A stretch of DNA of 57,463 bases from Camelimonas lactis (GCF_004342915.1 NZ_SLWL01000019.1:1-57463); one strand, 5' to 3'. Shown: positions 8,705 to 18,336, counted from the first letter of the stretch. The notes: generated by a model not told the origin, from the letters alone. A program made the numbers and translations.

Positions 8705-9038
8705 GGCTCGGGATGCTTTCGTTGCTGCGTTTGGCGTTCAGTATACGAAAAAGATTCTTAACAGGCGGCAAGCGCCAGCCTGAATCAGCGGCAAGGTTAA
8801 TGCTATGCTAACGAAACCGCCAGCGTCGGTCTGGGGCGGCAATGTGGCGGCATCGCGGCGGACAGTCCCCGGCTGGGGATATGTCGCAGGCCAGGCGCCC
8901 GTCAGCCCGATGTTTCGCAGCCAAGCGCATGGACCAGGCAGGCGCAGGCCAGGCAGGAGCACAGGCATGTGCGCCGCGCTTTCGCCACGAAGGCCCGGGC
9001 TGGCGTTCCGGCCCTTCCGATCTCATATCTGCGCGGTA
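8705..9038. other. Divergent intergenic region
   Basis: The gap holds the leftward promoter of the MipA-like gene. A tandem duplication of CCAGGCAGG(C/A)GCA lies at 8934-8963 (period 15 bp). The yidD frame stays open through part of the gap, but nothing in the extra sequence resembles YidD. Confidence 0.4.
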
Positions 9039-9443
9039 ATGACGATGGAACATTCCCATCTCCGCTCCCGTATCCGGCGTCTCCCGGCGCAGGCGGGCAT
9101 GGCGTTGATCCGCGCCTACCAGCTGAGCCTGTCGGGACTGGTCGGGCGCCAGTGCCGGCATTTGCCGTCGTGCTCCGCCTATACGTCCGAGAGCATCGGC
9201 CGGTTTGGTCTGTGGGCTGGCGGCTGGATGGGGCTGGCGCGCATCTGCCGCTGCCAGCCGTGGGGGACGCATGGCCTCGATTTTCCGCCGCGCCGGCGCC
9301 CGGCCGGCGCCCGCTGGTGGACGCCCTGGCGCTACGGACGCTGGCGCGGCGTCGAAGATCGCGCGGACGGAAATCGCCCGGGCGTGGGGGAGGACGCCGT
9401 GAAGGGCGCCGTGAAGGACCCCACGGCCTGTTCTTCGCTGTGA
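9039..9443 (+). CDS. yidD: Membrane protein insertion efficiency factor YidD
   Basis: A 134-residue YidD. The conserved core YQLSLSGLVGRQCRHLPSCS, then AYTSESIGRFG and ARICRCQPWG, includes the cysteine cluster CRH...PSCS...CRC typical of the family. YidD helps YidC-dependent insertion of inner-membrane proteins. In many bacteria it is next to yidC, rnpA and rpmH; in Hyphomicrobiales it lies upstream of thrS as here. The C-terminal tail (about 95-134) is rich in Arg/Gly and not conserved. The start could be 9039 or 9045. Confidence 0.9.
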   Translation: MTMEHSHLRSRIRRLPAQAGMALIRAYQLSLSGLVGRQCRHLPSCSAYTSESIGRFGLWAGGWMGLARICRCQPWGTHGLDFPPRRRPAGARWWTPWRYGRWRGVEDRADGNRPGVGEDAVKGAVKDPTACSSL

Positions 9444-9708
9444 CTGAAGGGCCGCTTTCGCGCCGTGTAAAACGGCCGGGCGACCCGGACAGATTGCCTG
9501 TCAGGCGCATGCGGGGTAAATGCTGGCGGACGTCATGGCGCATGCGCGCCCATGCAGCCGTTGGCCGCGGCGGGCCGTCGTGACGCAGGCTGCGGCGCGC
9601 GGGCGTCCGCCCTGTCATTCACGTTTTGCAATGCGAATGAGCGCAGCTTTCAACGGCATTGCGCCAACCGCTTACCTGCCCAGTTCGCAGGAGTGAGCCG
9701 AGGATCCG

Positions 9709-11736
9709 ATGATCAACGTTACATTTCCCGATGGCGCCGCGCGCCAGTTTCCTGAAGGCATTTCCGGTTTCGAGATCGCGAAGGGCATTTCGCCGTCGCT
9801 GGCGAAGCGCACCGTGGCCATGGCGCTGGACGGCGCGCTCGCCGATCTGGCCGACCCGATCACCCGCGACGCCAGAATCGAATTCATCAACCGGGATGAT
9901 CCGCGCGCCCTGGAGCTGATCCGCCACGACGCCGCCCACGTGCTGGCGGAGGCGGTGCAGAGCCTGTGGCCGGGAACCCAGGTCACCATCGGGCCGGTCA
10001 TCGAGAACGGCTTCTACTACGACTTCGCCCGCGACGAGCCGTTCAGCCTCGAAGATTTCCCCGCCATCGAGAAGAAGATGCGCGAGATCATCGCCCGCGA
10101 CGCGCCGTTCACCAAGGAAGTGTGGACGCGCGAGCAGGCGAAGGAATTCTTCGCGGCGAAGGGCGAAAACTACAAGGTGGAGCTGATCGACGCCATTCCG
10201 GTGGGCGATGACCTGCGCATCTACCGCCAAGGCGAATGGCTCGACCTGTGCCGTGGTCCGCACATGACCTCCACCGGCAAGATCGGCAACGCCTTCAAGC
10301 TGATGAAGGTGGCGGGCGCCTACTGGCGCGGCGACAGCAACAATCCGATGCTGACCCGCATCTACGCCACCGCCTTCGCGAAGCAGGACGACCTTGATCT
10401 CTATCTGAAGCAGCTTGAGGAGGCGGAGCGTCGCGACCATCGTCGTCTCGGTCGCGAGATGGACCTGTTCCACTTCCAGGAGGAGGGGCCGGGCACCGTC
10501 TTCTGGCATCCGAAGGGCTGGACCCTGTTCCAGGGCATCATCTCCTACATGCGCCGCCGTCTTGCCGGCGACTATGATGAGGTGAACGCGCCGCAGATCC
10601 TCGACAAGAGCCTGTGGGAGACTTCCGGTCACTGGGACTGGTACCGTGAGAACATGTTCGCGGCCCAGTCGGCCGGCGATGAGGCCGAGGACAAGCGCTG
10701 GTTCGTGCTGAAGCCGATGAACTGCCCGGGCCACGTGCAGATTTTCAAGCACGGCCTGAAGTCGTATCGCGACCTGCCGTTGCGCATGGCCGAGTTCGGC
10801 GTCGTGCACCGCTACGAGGCTTCTGGCGCCATGCACGGGCTGATGCGCGTGCGCGGCTTCACTCAGGACGACGCCCATGTGTTCTGCACCGAGGACCAGC
10901 TGGCGGAAGAGTGCCTGAAGATCAACGATCTGATCCTCTCGACCTATTCCGACTTCGGCTTCGACAAGATCGTGGTGAAGCTGTCGACCCGCCCGGAAAA
11001 GCGCGTTGGCTCCGACGCCCTGTGGGATCACGCCGAGGCGGTGATGGGCCGGGTGCTGAAGCAGATCGAGGCGCAGTCCGGCGGCCGCATCCAGACGGCG
11101 GTCAACGAGGGCGAGGGCGCGTTCTACGGGCCGAAGTTCGAGTATGTGCTGCGCGACGCCATCGGCCGCGACTGGCAGTGCGGCACCACCCAGGTGGACT
11201 TCAACCTGCCCGAACGTTTCGGCGCGTTCTACATTGACGCCGACGGCCAGAAGAAAACGCCGGTGATGGTGCACCGCGCCATCTGCGGTTCGATCGAGCG
11301 CTTCACCGGCATCCTGATCGAGCACTTCGCCGGCCACTTCCCGCTGTGGCTGGCGCCGGAGCAGGTGAAGGTGTTGACCATCACCCAGGACGGCGACGCC
11401 TACGCCCGCGAGGTGGCCGAAGCGGCGAAGCGGGGCGGCCTGCGCGCCGGCCTCGACCTGCGCAACGAGAAAATCACCTACAAGGTCCGCGAACATTCGC
11501 TGGCCAAGGTTCCGGTGCTGCTGGTGGTGGGCAAGAAGGAATCGGCGGAGCGCACCGTGTCGATCCGGCGGCTTGGCTCGCAGGAGCAACGCTCCATGGG
11601 GCTCGACGAGGCTCTGGCCATGTTGCAGCTGGAGGCGTTGCCGCCGGACCAGAAGCGCCTGCGCGCGCCCGACGCCGTGGCCGACGCGGCGGCGGTGGAG
11701 CTGGACGGCAAGCGCGTGGTCGCTGGCCAGCTTTGA
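9709..11736 (+). CDS. thrS: Threonyl-tRNA synthetase
   Basis: A 675-residue class II aminoacyl-tRNA synthetase that charges tRNA-Thr. Domains in order are: TGS (about 1-62), the editing/SAD domain with the HDAAH metal motif (about 70-75) and LCRGPH, the class II catalytic core (about 240-535) with the zinc-ligand MNCPGH segment and motif 2 ([19 protein letters not shown]), and the anticodon-binding domain (about 540-650). Length is slightly above the usual 640. The start is supported by AGGAG about 20 bases upstream and by the TGS consensus. The gene is monocistronic, with a strong terminator about 60 bp downstream. Confidence 0.98.
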   Translation: MINVTFPDGAARQFPEGISGFEIAKGISPSLAKRTVAMALDGALADLADPITRDARIEFINRDDPRALELIRHDAAHVLAEAVQSLWPGTQVTIGPVIENGFYYDFARDEPFSLEDFPAIEKKMREIIARDAPFTKEVWTREQAKEFFAAKGENYKVELIDAIPVGDDLRIYRQGEWLDLCRGPHMTSTGKIGNAFKLMKVAGAYWRGDSNNPMLTRIYATAFAKQDDLDLYLKQLEEAERRDHRRLGREMDLFHFQEEGPGTVFWHPKGWTLFQGIISYMRRRLAGDYDEVNAPQILDKSLWETSGHWDWYRENMFAAQSAGDEAEDKRWFVLKPMNCPGHVQIFKHGLKSYRDLPLRMAEFGVVHRYEASGAMHGLMRVRGFTQDDAHVFCTEDQLAEECLKINDLILSTYSDFGFDKIVVKLSTRPEKRVGSDALWDHAEAVMGRVLKQIEAQSGGRIQTAVNEGEGAFYGPKFEYVLRDAIGRDWQCGTTQVDFNLPERFGAFYIDADGQKKTPVMVHRAICGSIERFTGILIEHFAGHFPLWLAPEQVKVLTITQDGDAYAREVAEAAKRGGLRAGLDLRNEKITYKVREHSLAKVPVLLVVGKKESAERTVSIRRLGSQEQRSMGLDEALAMLQLEALPPDQKRLRAPDAVADAAAVELDGKRVVAGQL

Positions 11737-11739
11737 GCC

Positions 11740-11790
11740 GCAAGGCGCGATGAGAAGCAGGGCCTGGTGAGACGCAAGGCCTGGTGAGAA
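11740..11790. repeat. 17-bp tandem repeat directly after thrS
   Basis: Three adjacent units resemble GCAAGGCCTGGTGAGAA; the last two differ at only two positions and the first is more diverged. The repeat begins 3 bp after the thrS stop codon and ends just before the terminator stem. Confidence 0.8.
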
Positions 11791-11797
11791 GATAAAG

Positions 11798-11833
11798 CGG
11801 CCCCGGAGCTCATGGCTCCGGGGCCGTTATTTT
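11798..11833 (+). terminator. Intrinsic terminator of thrS
   Basis: A 12-bp GC-rich stem (CGGCCCCGGAGC / GCTCCGGGGCCG) with a 5-base loop is followed by TTATTTTT. Confidence 0.9.
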
Positions 11834-11873
11834 TGCGGTTTGCCTGATGGGAAGGGATGACGCCCGCAACGGG

Positions 11874-11918
11874 CGGGCAAGCCGGGCGCGGGCAAGCCGG
11901 GCGCGGCAAGTCGCGCGG
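11874..11918. repeat. 15-bp tandem repeat
   Basis: Two identical units CGGGCAAGCCGGGCG (11874-11888 and 11889-11903) and a degenerate third (CGGCAAGTCGCGCGG) lie between the thrS terminator and the end of the convergent permease gene. Confidence 0.8.
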
Positions 11919-11994
11919 GCATGACGGGGGCGGATGATCGGGGCGCCCGTCATATCCGTCCGTTGTGTTTCAGCCACGCTTTGGATGGGGCGTT

Positions 11995-14118
11995 TTATCC
12001 TTTGACGGCGGCGGCTGGCTGGCGCGGGGCGCGGAGCGGGCGGGCGACGTGGCGGGTGAACAGGCGGCGGTTGACGTCCGCGTCCGGCTCCGCGTCGGCG
12101 AGGGCGAGACGCACGGCGTCGCGCAGCCGCGTGGCGATGAAGTCGGCATAGATCGCCGGGGCGTCGAAGGGCAGCGGCGGATCGGCCTCATCCAGCGGCA
12201 CGAACACCCCGACCCGCAGGGCGGGCTGCGCCCGTTTCAGCCGGCGCACCGTCTGGCGGGCGTGGGCGGCCGAGGCAACGTTGAGGTAGGCGACGACGGC
12301 CGTATCGACGCCGTCCAGCGGTAGCGTCAGCCGGCCGAATCCGGCGATATCGGAGAATGGCGCCAGGCTGGTTTCCGCGCCCTGCGCCTGGAGTGTCTGG
12401 GCCAGCATGGCCGCCGCCACGTCGTCCAGTTCGCTGCGGCCGCCAATCAACAGCAGGCGGCGGCCTTCGCCGTCCGGCAGCACCAGGGCCGGCGCCTCGG
12501 TCGCCGCCGGTTGCGCCGCGTCGTGGGCGTCCGCCTCCGCCTCCGCCTCCCTGCCGGGACGCAGCCTGGCGAGCACGCCGCGTTGCAGTCTGGCGACCGG
12601 CCCGGCGGCGCCCTGGCCTTCGGCGTTGTCGGCGCCCTCCCTGTGGTTTTCCTCCTCCGCCTCTTCCTCCAGGGCGATATCGGTCAGATTGGCGACCAGC
12701 GCCTGGGCGGTGGCGGCGAAGCGGGCGCGCTGCGCCTCGTCCAGTACGCCGCGCTGGCGGTCAGTTTCGCCGATGCGCAGCGCCGGCAGGCCGATGTCGC
12801 CGTAGTAATCGACCAGATATCCGGTTTCCAGATAATCCTCGGCGTTGTCGGTGGCCTCGTGGGGATCGCCGGCCAGCAGTCGCTGATAGAGGCGCTGGTG
12901 CGGCTCCAGCACCGGCGTGTTGCCGAGCAGCACGTCAAGAAAGGCGAACTGGGGCACGTGGCGGCCCAGCACCATCAGACAGACGGTGATTGGCGTGGAA
13001 AGCACGAGGCCAACGGGCCCCCACAGGGATGTCCAGACAATCGCCGCGACAATGATCGCCATGGGTGAAAGGCCGGTGCGGGAGCCGTAGAGCCAGGGCT
13101 CGATGATGTTGTTGCTGATGAGTTCGACCACGATGAACAGCGCCGCCGTCCACAGCAGCAGCGTCCAGCCCGGCGAGACGGCGAGGGCGAGAAACAGCGG
13201 GATCATCATGCCGATGACCGGGCCGATATAGGGCACGAAGCGCAGCGCCAGGGTCAGCAGGCCCCACAGCATGGCGTTGGGAATGCCGAGCAGCCACAGG
13301 CCAAGGGCGATGGGAATGGCGTAAAGGGTGTTCACCACCAGCTGCATGAGCAGGTAGTGGCCGACGCGGGCGCCGGCGTCCTGCAGCGCCTCGGTGGTGC
13401 GATAGAGATCCCCGGCGCCGGCCAGGCGAATGAAGCGGTCGCGCAGGTCCTCGCGCTCCAGCAGCATGAAGATCACCACGACGATGATCAGGCCGGCGGT
13501 GGCGAAGGGGCTGACCAGCGGCATGACGACGTTGCGCAGGATCTCCACCGGGCCTTCGCGGGTGACGATCTCCACCGGCAGCGGCTTCTGCTCCGCCGGC
13601 GCGGCCTCGCTGGCCGGCGCGGCGGCCTCCGGCGCGGCGGATTCCCTCTGGGGCGCCGACGGGGCAGTTTTTTCTATCTCGGCGCCGATGCGGGCGACAG
13701 CGCGGTTGATGCGGTCAATGATCCCGCCGCCCGCGCCCATCTCCTTCAGGGCCTGCACCTTCTGGACGATGTTGGCCTGATAGGTCGGGATGTTGCCCGC
13801 GAGGCTGGTGATCTGGGAGGCGACGATGAAGCTGAACAGGCCGATGATGGCGAAAGCCACGGTGACGGTGAAGATCACCGCGGGAATCCTGGGCACCGAC
13901 CATTTGCGCAGGAAATTGACGATGGGCGCCAGGGTGAAGGTGAGGAGGATCGCCACCGCCAGCGGCATGAAAATGTCCCGCCCCACATACAGCAGCCCGG
14001 CCAGCACGACGAGGGTGAGCAGGGCGGCGGCTGACGGGCGGGCGATGTCCGGGGTGGTCCGGGGTGGGCTCAGGACAGGCGGGGCGGAAGGGCGGGCGGT
14101 GTCGCGAACTGGCGCCAT
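11995..14118 (-). CDS. AI-2E (PerM) family permease with long cytoplasmic C-terminal region
   Basis: A 707-residue membrane protein. Residues about 30-420 form the AI-2E/PerM transporter domain: a TM pair, a soluble Ala/Pro-rich insert (about 155-200), then five or more further TMs including the conserved VPYIGPVIGM segment. About 270 further residues follow with no membrane segment: an acidic linker (EEEAEEENHRE) and an alpha/beta-looking domain with LLLIGG and LDDVAAAMLAQTL. PerM proteins are typically about 350-400 aa, so this tail is an addition, although similar long forms occur in rhizobia. Some relatives export autoinducer-2 or sodium; the substrate here is unknown. GGGGGAAC precedes the ATG at 14118. 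Confidence 0.8.
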   Translation of the reverse strand: MAPVRDTARPSAPPVLSPPRTTPDIARPSAAALLTLVVLAGLLYVGRDIFMPLAVAILLTFTLAPIVNFLRKWSVPRIPAVIFTVTVAFAIIGLFSFIVASQITSLAGNIPTYQANIVQKVQALKEMGAGGGIIDRINRAVARIGAEIEKTAPSAPQRESAAPEAAAPASEAAPAEQKPLPVEIVTREGPVEILRNVVMPLVSPFATAGLIIVVVIFMLLEREDLRDRFIRLAGAGDLYRTTEALQDAGARVGHYLLMQLVVNTLYAIPIALGLWLLGIPNAMLWGLLTLALRFVPYIGPVIGMMIPLFLALAVSPGWTLLLWTAALFIVVELISNNIIEPWLYGSRTGLSPMAIIVAAIVWTSLWGPVGLVLSTPITVCLMVLGRHVPQFAFLDVLLGNTPVLEPHQRLYQRLLAGDPHEATDNAEDYLETGYLVDYYGDIGLPALRIGETDRQRGVLDEAQRARFAATAQALVANLTDIALEEEAEEENHREGADNAEGQGAAGPVARLQRGVLARLRPGREAEAEADAHDAAQPAATEAPALVLPDGEGRRLLLIGGRSELDDVAAAMLAQTLQAQGAETSLAPFSDIAGFGRLTLPLDGVDTAVVAYLNVASAAHARQTVRRLKRAQPALRVGVFVPLDEADPPLPFDAPAIYADFIATRLRDAVRLALADAEPDADVNRRLFTRHVARPLRAPRQPAAAVKG

Positions 14119-14271
14119 GTATGATCGTTCCCCCTGGTGGCCCCACCCGGAAGGGCAGGGAGCGCCTCGCAGAAGGAACGCGGAAGGCGGCAAGTCGTTC
14201 CGCCTGCTGGGGGATACATTCACGTCAGCCTGCCACGTCAGCCTGCGGGCTGGGGGCGCATCAATGCCAGC

Positions 14272-15264
14272 CTACTGGCTGACCAGCACCTCCACATCGC
14301 GGTTGGCGCCGGATTCCACCTTGAATTCGCGCGTGTGCACCTTGCCGTCATAGCGGGCGATGACGACGTAATCGCCTTCCGCCAGCACGACGGAGGGGAA
14401 TGCGCCGATCTCTTCGCGGATGACGTCGCCGCCGGGGGTCAGCACGCTGAAGGCGGTGCCGGCGAAGGCTTCGCCGCCCGGCGCCTGAACCAGCTTCAGG
14501 GTCACGACGGCGGCGCGGTGGTGCAGGGTGGCCTCGGTGATCCTGCCGGGCTCGACCTTCAGGTCGGCCCGCATCACCGCGTTCGAATCGCCATAGGTGG
14601 AAACCACATGGTAGACGCCTTCGGGCAGGCGGATGGTCACCCCCGGCGGGGCGTTCTCCACCACGCGGCGGCCTTCTAGGTCCTGCCCGACCGGCACGAA
14701 TACCGAAACGCGCATCTGCGAGGACGGGATCGGCATATCGCCAACGGCGCCGAGCACCTTCAGCCCGCCGGCGTTGATGGCCAGCTTCACCTGCCTGTCC
14801 GAGGTGAGGTCGACCCGCTGCATGGCGCTGGCGTAGCCATAGGCGGCGTGCACCATGTAGACGCCGGGCTTCAGGCGCAGGGTCGGCGTCGCCTCGGTCG
14901 ACTCGGCGACGGGACGGGCGATCTCGCCATTCGGGTCGGGGGCGTCGGCGTAAACCCGCCACACCACCCCGCTGTGCAGGGCGAGGCCGTGGCCGGGCGT
15001 GGAGCCAAGGGTGGCGTCGAGCGACAGGCGCAAAAGCTTCTCCGCCTGTTCAGGTTCAGGCAAAGGGGCGGTCAGCGAGCCGGCCTCGCCGTGGGCCGGC
15101 GGCGTCGCCAGGGTAGGGGCGGGCGCGGATGGGGCCGGGGTGGACGGCGCGGGCGCTGGCTCCTGCGCGGCTGCCGGGCCGCCGGTCTGCCCGGATGCGG
15201 GAAGGACAGGCGTGACAATAACCGTCGCCAAAGCGGCCATGGCGACAACCGTTTGCTTCCTCAC
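14272..15264 (-). CDS. Exported protein with three PEGA-like beta repeats
   Basis: A 330-residue protein that starts at GTG, with a signal peptide (about 1-25, cleavage near ASGQ) and a Pro/Ala-rich linker (about 28-70). It then has three related segments built on the pattern PTLRLKPGVYMVHAAYG, VTIRLPEGVYHVVSTYG and PSVVLAEGDYVVIARYD, each followed by a basic beta-strand. This pattern resembles the PEGA or carboxypeptidase-regulatory-like beta-sandwich found in surface-exposed or periplasmic proteins. No enzymatic motif is seen and function is unknown. It lies 153 bp upstream of the permease gene on the same strand, so the two may be transcribed together. Confidence 0.65.
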   Translation of the reverse strand: MRKQTVVAMAALATVIVTPVLPASGQTGGPAAAQEPAPAPSTPAPSAPAPTLATPPAHGEAGSLTAPLPEPEQAEKLLRLSLDATLGSTPGHGLALHSGVVWRVYADAPDPNGEIARPVAESTEATPTLRLKPGVYMVHAAYGYASAMQRVDLTSDRQVKLAINAGGLKVLGAVGDMPIPSSQMRVSVFVPVGQDLEGRRVVENAPPGVTIRLPEGVYHVVSTYGDSNAVMRADLKVEPGRITEATLHHRAAVVTLKLVQAPGGEAFAGTAFSVLTPGGDVIREEIGAFPSVVLAEGDYVVIARYDGKVHTREFKVESGANRDVEVLVSQ

Positions 15265-15481
15265 GTTCGCATTCCCGCTATTTCACCGCCCAGACGTCCT
15301 GCCCATCCTGTGTGCAGGCCGATCACGCCTATTTTCAGGCGCCGGCGGTTGTCATGCATCGCGGCCCGTAGCGGCGCAAGCCTCGCGGACGTTATAAGAG
15401 CCCGTCTGCAAGTACCGGACGGGTCTGCCGGGTCAGCGTTTGCCCCGGAAAATCGCATGGACCCGTCAGAAAAGGTGATCC

Positions 15482-16054
15482 GTGACAGAGATGCTCAAGC
15501 TGATGGCCGCCCGCCGCTCGGTTCCGCCCGCCGGCCTGAAAGAGCCGGGTCCTTCACGCCCCCAGGTCGAAGAACTGTTGCGGCTGGCCAGCCGCGTGCC
15601 GGATCACGGCAAGCTGGCGCCGTGGCGGTTCATTGTCATCGCCGGCGAGGGCCGGGAGCGAATTGGCGCGGTGATCGCGGCGGCGGCGCGCGCCGACCAG
15701 CCAGGGGCGCGGCCGGAGCAGATCGAGGCGGAGCGCGCCCGCATGACCATGGCGCCGGTGATCGTGGCGGTGGTGTCCACGGCGCGGCCACACGTGAAAA
15801 TTCCGCTGTGGGAGCAGGAGCTGTCCGCTGGCGCGGTGTGCATGGCCCTGACCCAGGCTGCCTGCGCCATGGGTTTCGCCACCTCGTGGCTCACCGGCTG
15901 GCTGGCGTTCGACCGGCGGGTGCTGGGGGCGCTTGGGGTCCGCCCCGACGAGCGGATCGCCGGCTATATCCATATCGGCTCCGCCGCCGCCGTTCCGCCG
16001 GATCGCGAACGGCCCGATCTGACCGAAATCGTTTCCTGGTACGGGGAAAGCTGA
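15482..16054 (+). CDS. Nitroreductase family protein (YdjA-like)
   Basis: A 190-residue FMN-dependent nitroreductase-fold protein. The N-terminal RRSVPPAGL segment and ASRVPDHGKLAPWRF bind FMN in this family, and ACAMGFATSWLTGW and the GYIHIGSA strand are typical of the small YdjA-like subgroup. It starts at GTG with AAAGGTGA just upstream. The stop codon overlaps the next start (TGATG), so it is translationally coupled to the flavin reductase gene. The pair could reduce nitro- or quinone-type compounds with shared flavin; the real substrate is unknown. Confidence 0.85.
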   Translation: MTEMLKLMAARRSVPPAGLKEPGPSRPQVEELLRLASRVPDHGKLAPWRFIVIAGEGRERIGAVIAAAARADQPGARPEQIEAERARMTMAPVIVAVVSTARPHVKIPLWEQELSAGAVCMALTQAACAMGFATSWLTGWLAFDRRVLGALGVRPDERIAGYIHIGSAAAVPPDRERPDLTEIVSWYGES

Positions 16055-16665
16055 TGTTTTACGAAGCAGACCGCCGCCGCGAGTTCCTGGCGCACGACCC
16101 GTTCAAGGCGCTGGTGGCGCCGCGCCCCATCGGCTGGATCAGCTCGGTGAGCGCGGCTGGGGCGGTCAATCTGGCGCCCTACAGCTTCTTCAACGGCTTC
16201 TCCACCGATCCGGCCATCGTTGGATTCTCCACCGGCGGCTACAAGGATTCCATCGCTTTTGTCGAGGAAACAGGGGAGTTCACGTGCAGCATCGCCACCT
16301 GGGACCAACGTTTCGCCATGAGCGAGACGTCGGCGCCGCTGGCGCGCGGCGTCAATGAGTTTGATCACGCCGGGCTTGAGATGGAGCCATCGGTGCTGGT
16401 GAAGCCGCCGCGGGTGCGTGGGGCGCCGGCGGCGCTGGAATGCCGCTACCTGCAAACCGTGCGGCTGGACGATCTGGAAGGGCGCGACACCAGCTGGAAG
16501 CTGGTGCTCGGCCAGGTCGTGGGCGTCTACATCGACGACCGCTTCATCCGCGACGGCATGATCGACACGGCGGCGATGCGGCCGATCGCCCGCCTGGGCT
16601 TCCGGGACTATTCGGTGGTCAACGAAGTGTTTTCCATCAAGCGCCCCGAAGGCGGCGGCGACTGA
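16054..16665 (+). CDS. Flavin reductase-like FMN-binding protein
   Basis: A 203-residue protein of the flavin reductase-like (split-barrel FMN-binding, DIM6/NTAB) family. The signature VAPRPIGWISSVSAAGAVNL near residues 21-40 followed by APYSFFNGFS is diagnostic. Members reduce FMN or FAD with NAD(P)H or bind FMN in oxidoreductases. It overlaps the upstream nitroreductase gene by one base, which supports co-expression. Confidence 0.88.
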   Translation: MFYEADRRREFLAHDPFKALVAPRPIGWISSVSAAGAVNLAPYSFFNGFSTDPAIVGFSTGGYKDSIAFVEETGEFTCSIATWDQRFAMSETSAPLARGVNEFDHAGLEMEPSVLVKPPRVRGAPAALECRYLQTVRLDDLEGRDTSWKLVLGQVVGVYIDDRFIRDGMIDTAAMRPIARLGFRDYSVVNEVFSIKRPEGGGD

Positions 16666-16699
16666 GCAGGCAAGCCTCATCGCGCGCCCAGCGCCCGGA

Positions 16700-16739
16700 T
16701 GATCACGCGCCCACGCGCGAAAGTGATCAGGCGCCCACG
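16700..16739. repeat. 24-bp-period direct repeat
   Basis: TGATCACGCGCCCACG (16700-16715) and TGATCAGGCGCCCACG (16724-16739) differ at one base and lie 24 bp apart. It is intergenic, 35 bp after the flavin reductase stop. Confidence 0.75.
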
Positions 16740-16776
16740 TGATGTGACAGCCGGCGGGAGCGGGCGCGCCGCCGTT

Positions 16777-17649
16777 TTACGCCTGCCCGGCCCGGGCCAG
16801 CGTGCGCCGGGCGCGCAGCAGGTGCGGCCGGTCGATCATCTGGCCGTCGATGTTGATTACTCCGAGGGCGTCATTGGCGGCGAATGCGTCGACGATGGCG
16901 CGGGCTTCGGCAATGGCGGCGGCCGATGGCGTGAACCGCTCGTGAATCACCGGAATTTGCGCCGGATGAATGGCGAGCTTGCCCGAGAAGCCGTCGCGCA
17001 GGGCGTCGGCGCATTCCCTGTCCAGCCCCTCCAGGTCCCTGAGGCCGGTGAACACGGTGTCGATGGCGGCGACGCCGGCGGCGCTGGCGCCAAACAGCAG
17101 CAGCGCGCGGGCGAGGCGGAACGGCCCGGTGAACTGGCCGGCCGCGTCCCGGTTGGCTTGGGCGCCAATGTCGGCGGACAGGTCCTCCGCGCCCCAGGAC
17201 AGGGCGATGAGGCGGCGACTGGCGCCGGCGTAGCTGCCGAGGCCGAATATGCTGGCCCCCGTTTCGGTGGCGACAGGCATGATGACGGTGGCGCCGTCCG
17301 GCAGGTCGAACTCCGCCTCGCGCACGGCGATCTTGGCGGCAAGATGGGAGATATCGGCGCCGCCGGACGATTTGGGCAGCACAACGCCATCGGGCGCCGC
17401 CGCCATCACCACGTCGAGATCGGCGTCCGTCAGCCCCGAATCCAGCGCGTTGACCCGGACAAACAGGCGTGGCCGCCCCGCGGCCCCGCGCGCCTCGCGG
17501 ACGAAGTCCCGGGTCGTCACCCGCGCCTCGTCCTTCTGACCGATGGCGACGGAATCCTCCAGGTCGATGATCAGCGCGTCGGCGCCGGAATCCAGCGCCT
17601 TCGCCATTTTTTTGGGACTGTCGCCAGGGACGAAAAGAAAGGAGCGCAT
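16777..17649 (-). CDS. HpcH/HpaI aldolase / citrate lyase beta-like (CoA ester lyase)
   Basis: A 290-residue TIM-barrel lyase of the CitE-like branch. Typical segments are MRSFLFVPGDSPKKMAKA, the acidic metal-binding IIDLEDSV (E31, D32), FVRVNALDSG, VVLPKSSG and the C-terminal KLAIHPAQIPVIHE. Relatives cleave malyl-CoA, citramalyl-CoA or beta-methylmalyl-CoA. The MaoC-like hydratase gene lies 32 bp upstream, so the two probably act on successive CoA thioesters, for example in an ethylmalonyl-CoA-like or C5-dicarboxylate route; this is inference. The start at 17649 is chosen on alignment; the ribosome binding site is weak. Confidence 0.85.
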   Translation of the reverse strand: MRSFLFVPGDSPKKMAKALDSGADALIIDLEDSVAIGQKDEARVTTRDFVREARGAAGRPRLFVRVNALDSGLTDADLDVVMAAAPDGVVLPKSSGGADISHLAAKIAVREAEFDLPDGATVIMPVATETGASIFGLGSYAGASRRLIALSWGAEDLSADIGAQANRDAAGQFTGPFRLARALLLFGASAAGVAAIDTVFTGLRDLEGLDRECADALRDGFSGKLAIHPAQIPVIHERFTPSAAAIAEARAIVDAFAANDALGVINIDGQMIDRPHLLRARRTLARAGQA

Positions 17650-17681
17650 CGGGAATGTCCGGTAGGGAATCAGGCGGAAAA

Positions 17682-18188
17682 TCAGGCGGGACGGCGGCGC
17701 ATGAAGGCCTGGCGGCGGCATTCGGCCACCAGGGTTCCGTCCTGTTTGTACGCCCGGTGGATGAAGTCGACGACGCCGGCGTCCGGCCGCGATTTCGATA
17801 CGCGGGCCGCGGCGACTTCGGTGGCGACGCGCACGGTGTCGCCCTCGAACAGCGGGGCCGGGAAGCGCACGTCCGTCATCCCCAGATTGCCGATGGTGGT
17901 GCCCATGGTGGTGTCGTTCACCGAAATGCCGACCATCAGGCCGAGGGTGAACAGCGAATTGACCAGCGGCCGCCCCCACTCGGTCTCGGTGGCGCAAAAA
18001 TGCGCGTCGATGTGCAATGGCTGCGGATTGAGCGTCATGTTGGAGAACAGCATGTTATCCGCCTGGGTCACCGTCCGCGTCAGACGGTGGGCGAAGGTCC
18101 GGCCAACGGTGAAGTCCTCGAACCACAGGCCGCCGCGCGGATGGCGTCCGTCAGCGTCCAGCCGGGATATGTCGTTCTCGTGCGTCAT
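17682..18188 (-). CDS. MaoC-like (R)-specific hotdog dehydratase
   Basis: A 168-residue single-hotdog protein of the MaoC dehydratase family. GGLWFEDFTVGRTFAHRLTRTVTQADN is a typical beginning (acyl chain and hydratase motif region), and NPQPLHIDAHFCATETEWG carries the conserved Asp/His region (QPLHID) of R-hydratases. It is expected to hydrate or dehydrate an enoyl-CoA. It is the first gene of a two-gene unit with the CitE-like lyase. Confidence 0.85.
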   Translation of the reverse strand: MTHENDISRLDADGRHPRGGLWFEDFTVGRTFAHRLTRTVTQADNMLFSNMTLNPQPLHIDAHFCATETEWGRPLVNSLFTLGLMVGISVNDTTMGTTIGNLGMTDVRFPAPLFEGDTVRVATEVAAARVSKSRPDAGVVDFIHRAYKQDGTLVAECRRQAFMRRRPA

Positions 18189-18336
18189 GTCGCTCCCTCA
18201 TTTTCCGCGCCTCTTCATTGTTGGGCTGCCCGCGGCTTCTGGCGGAATTCACGGCGATGAGCCGGGGGGCCGCTCCGCCGGCGCCGGCGCGAGCGTTGTC
18301 CCGCCGTGAAAGCCCGCCCGGATTGCCGGAACATCC

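Noticed and set aside
9619-11589. 656-codon frame opposite thrS
   Set aside because: It is the antisense shadow of thrS, typical in high-GC genes with strong third-position bias; no motif supports it.
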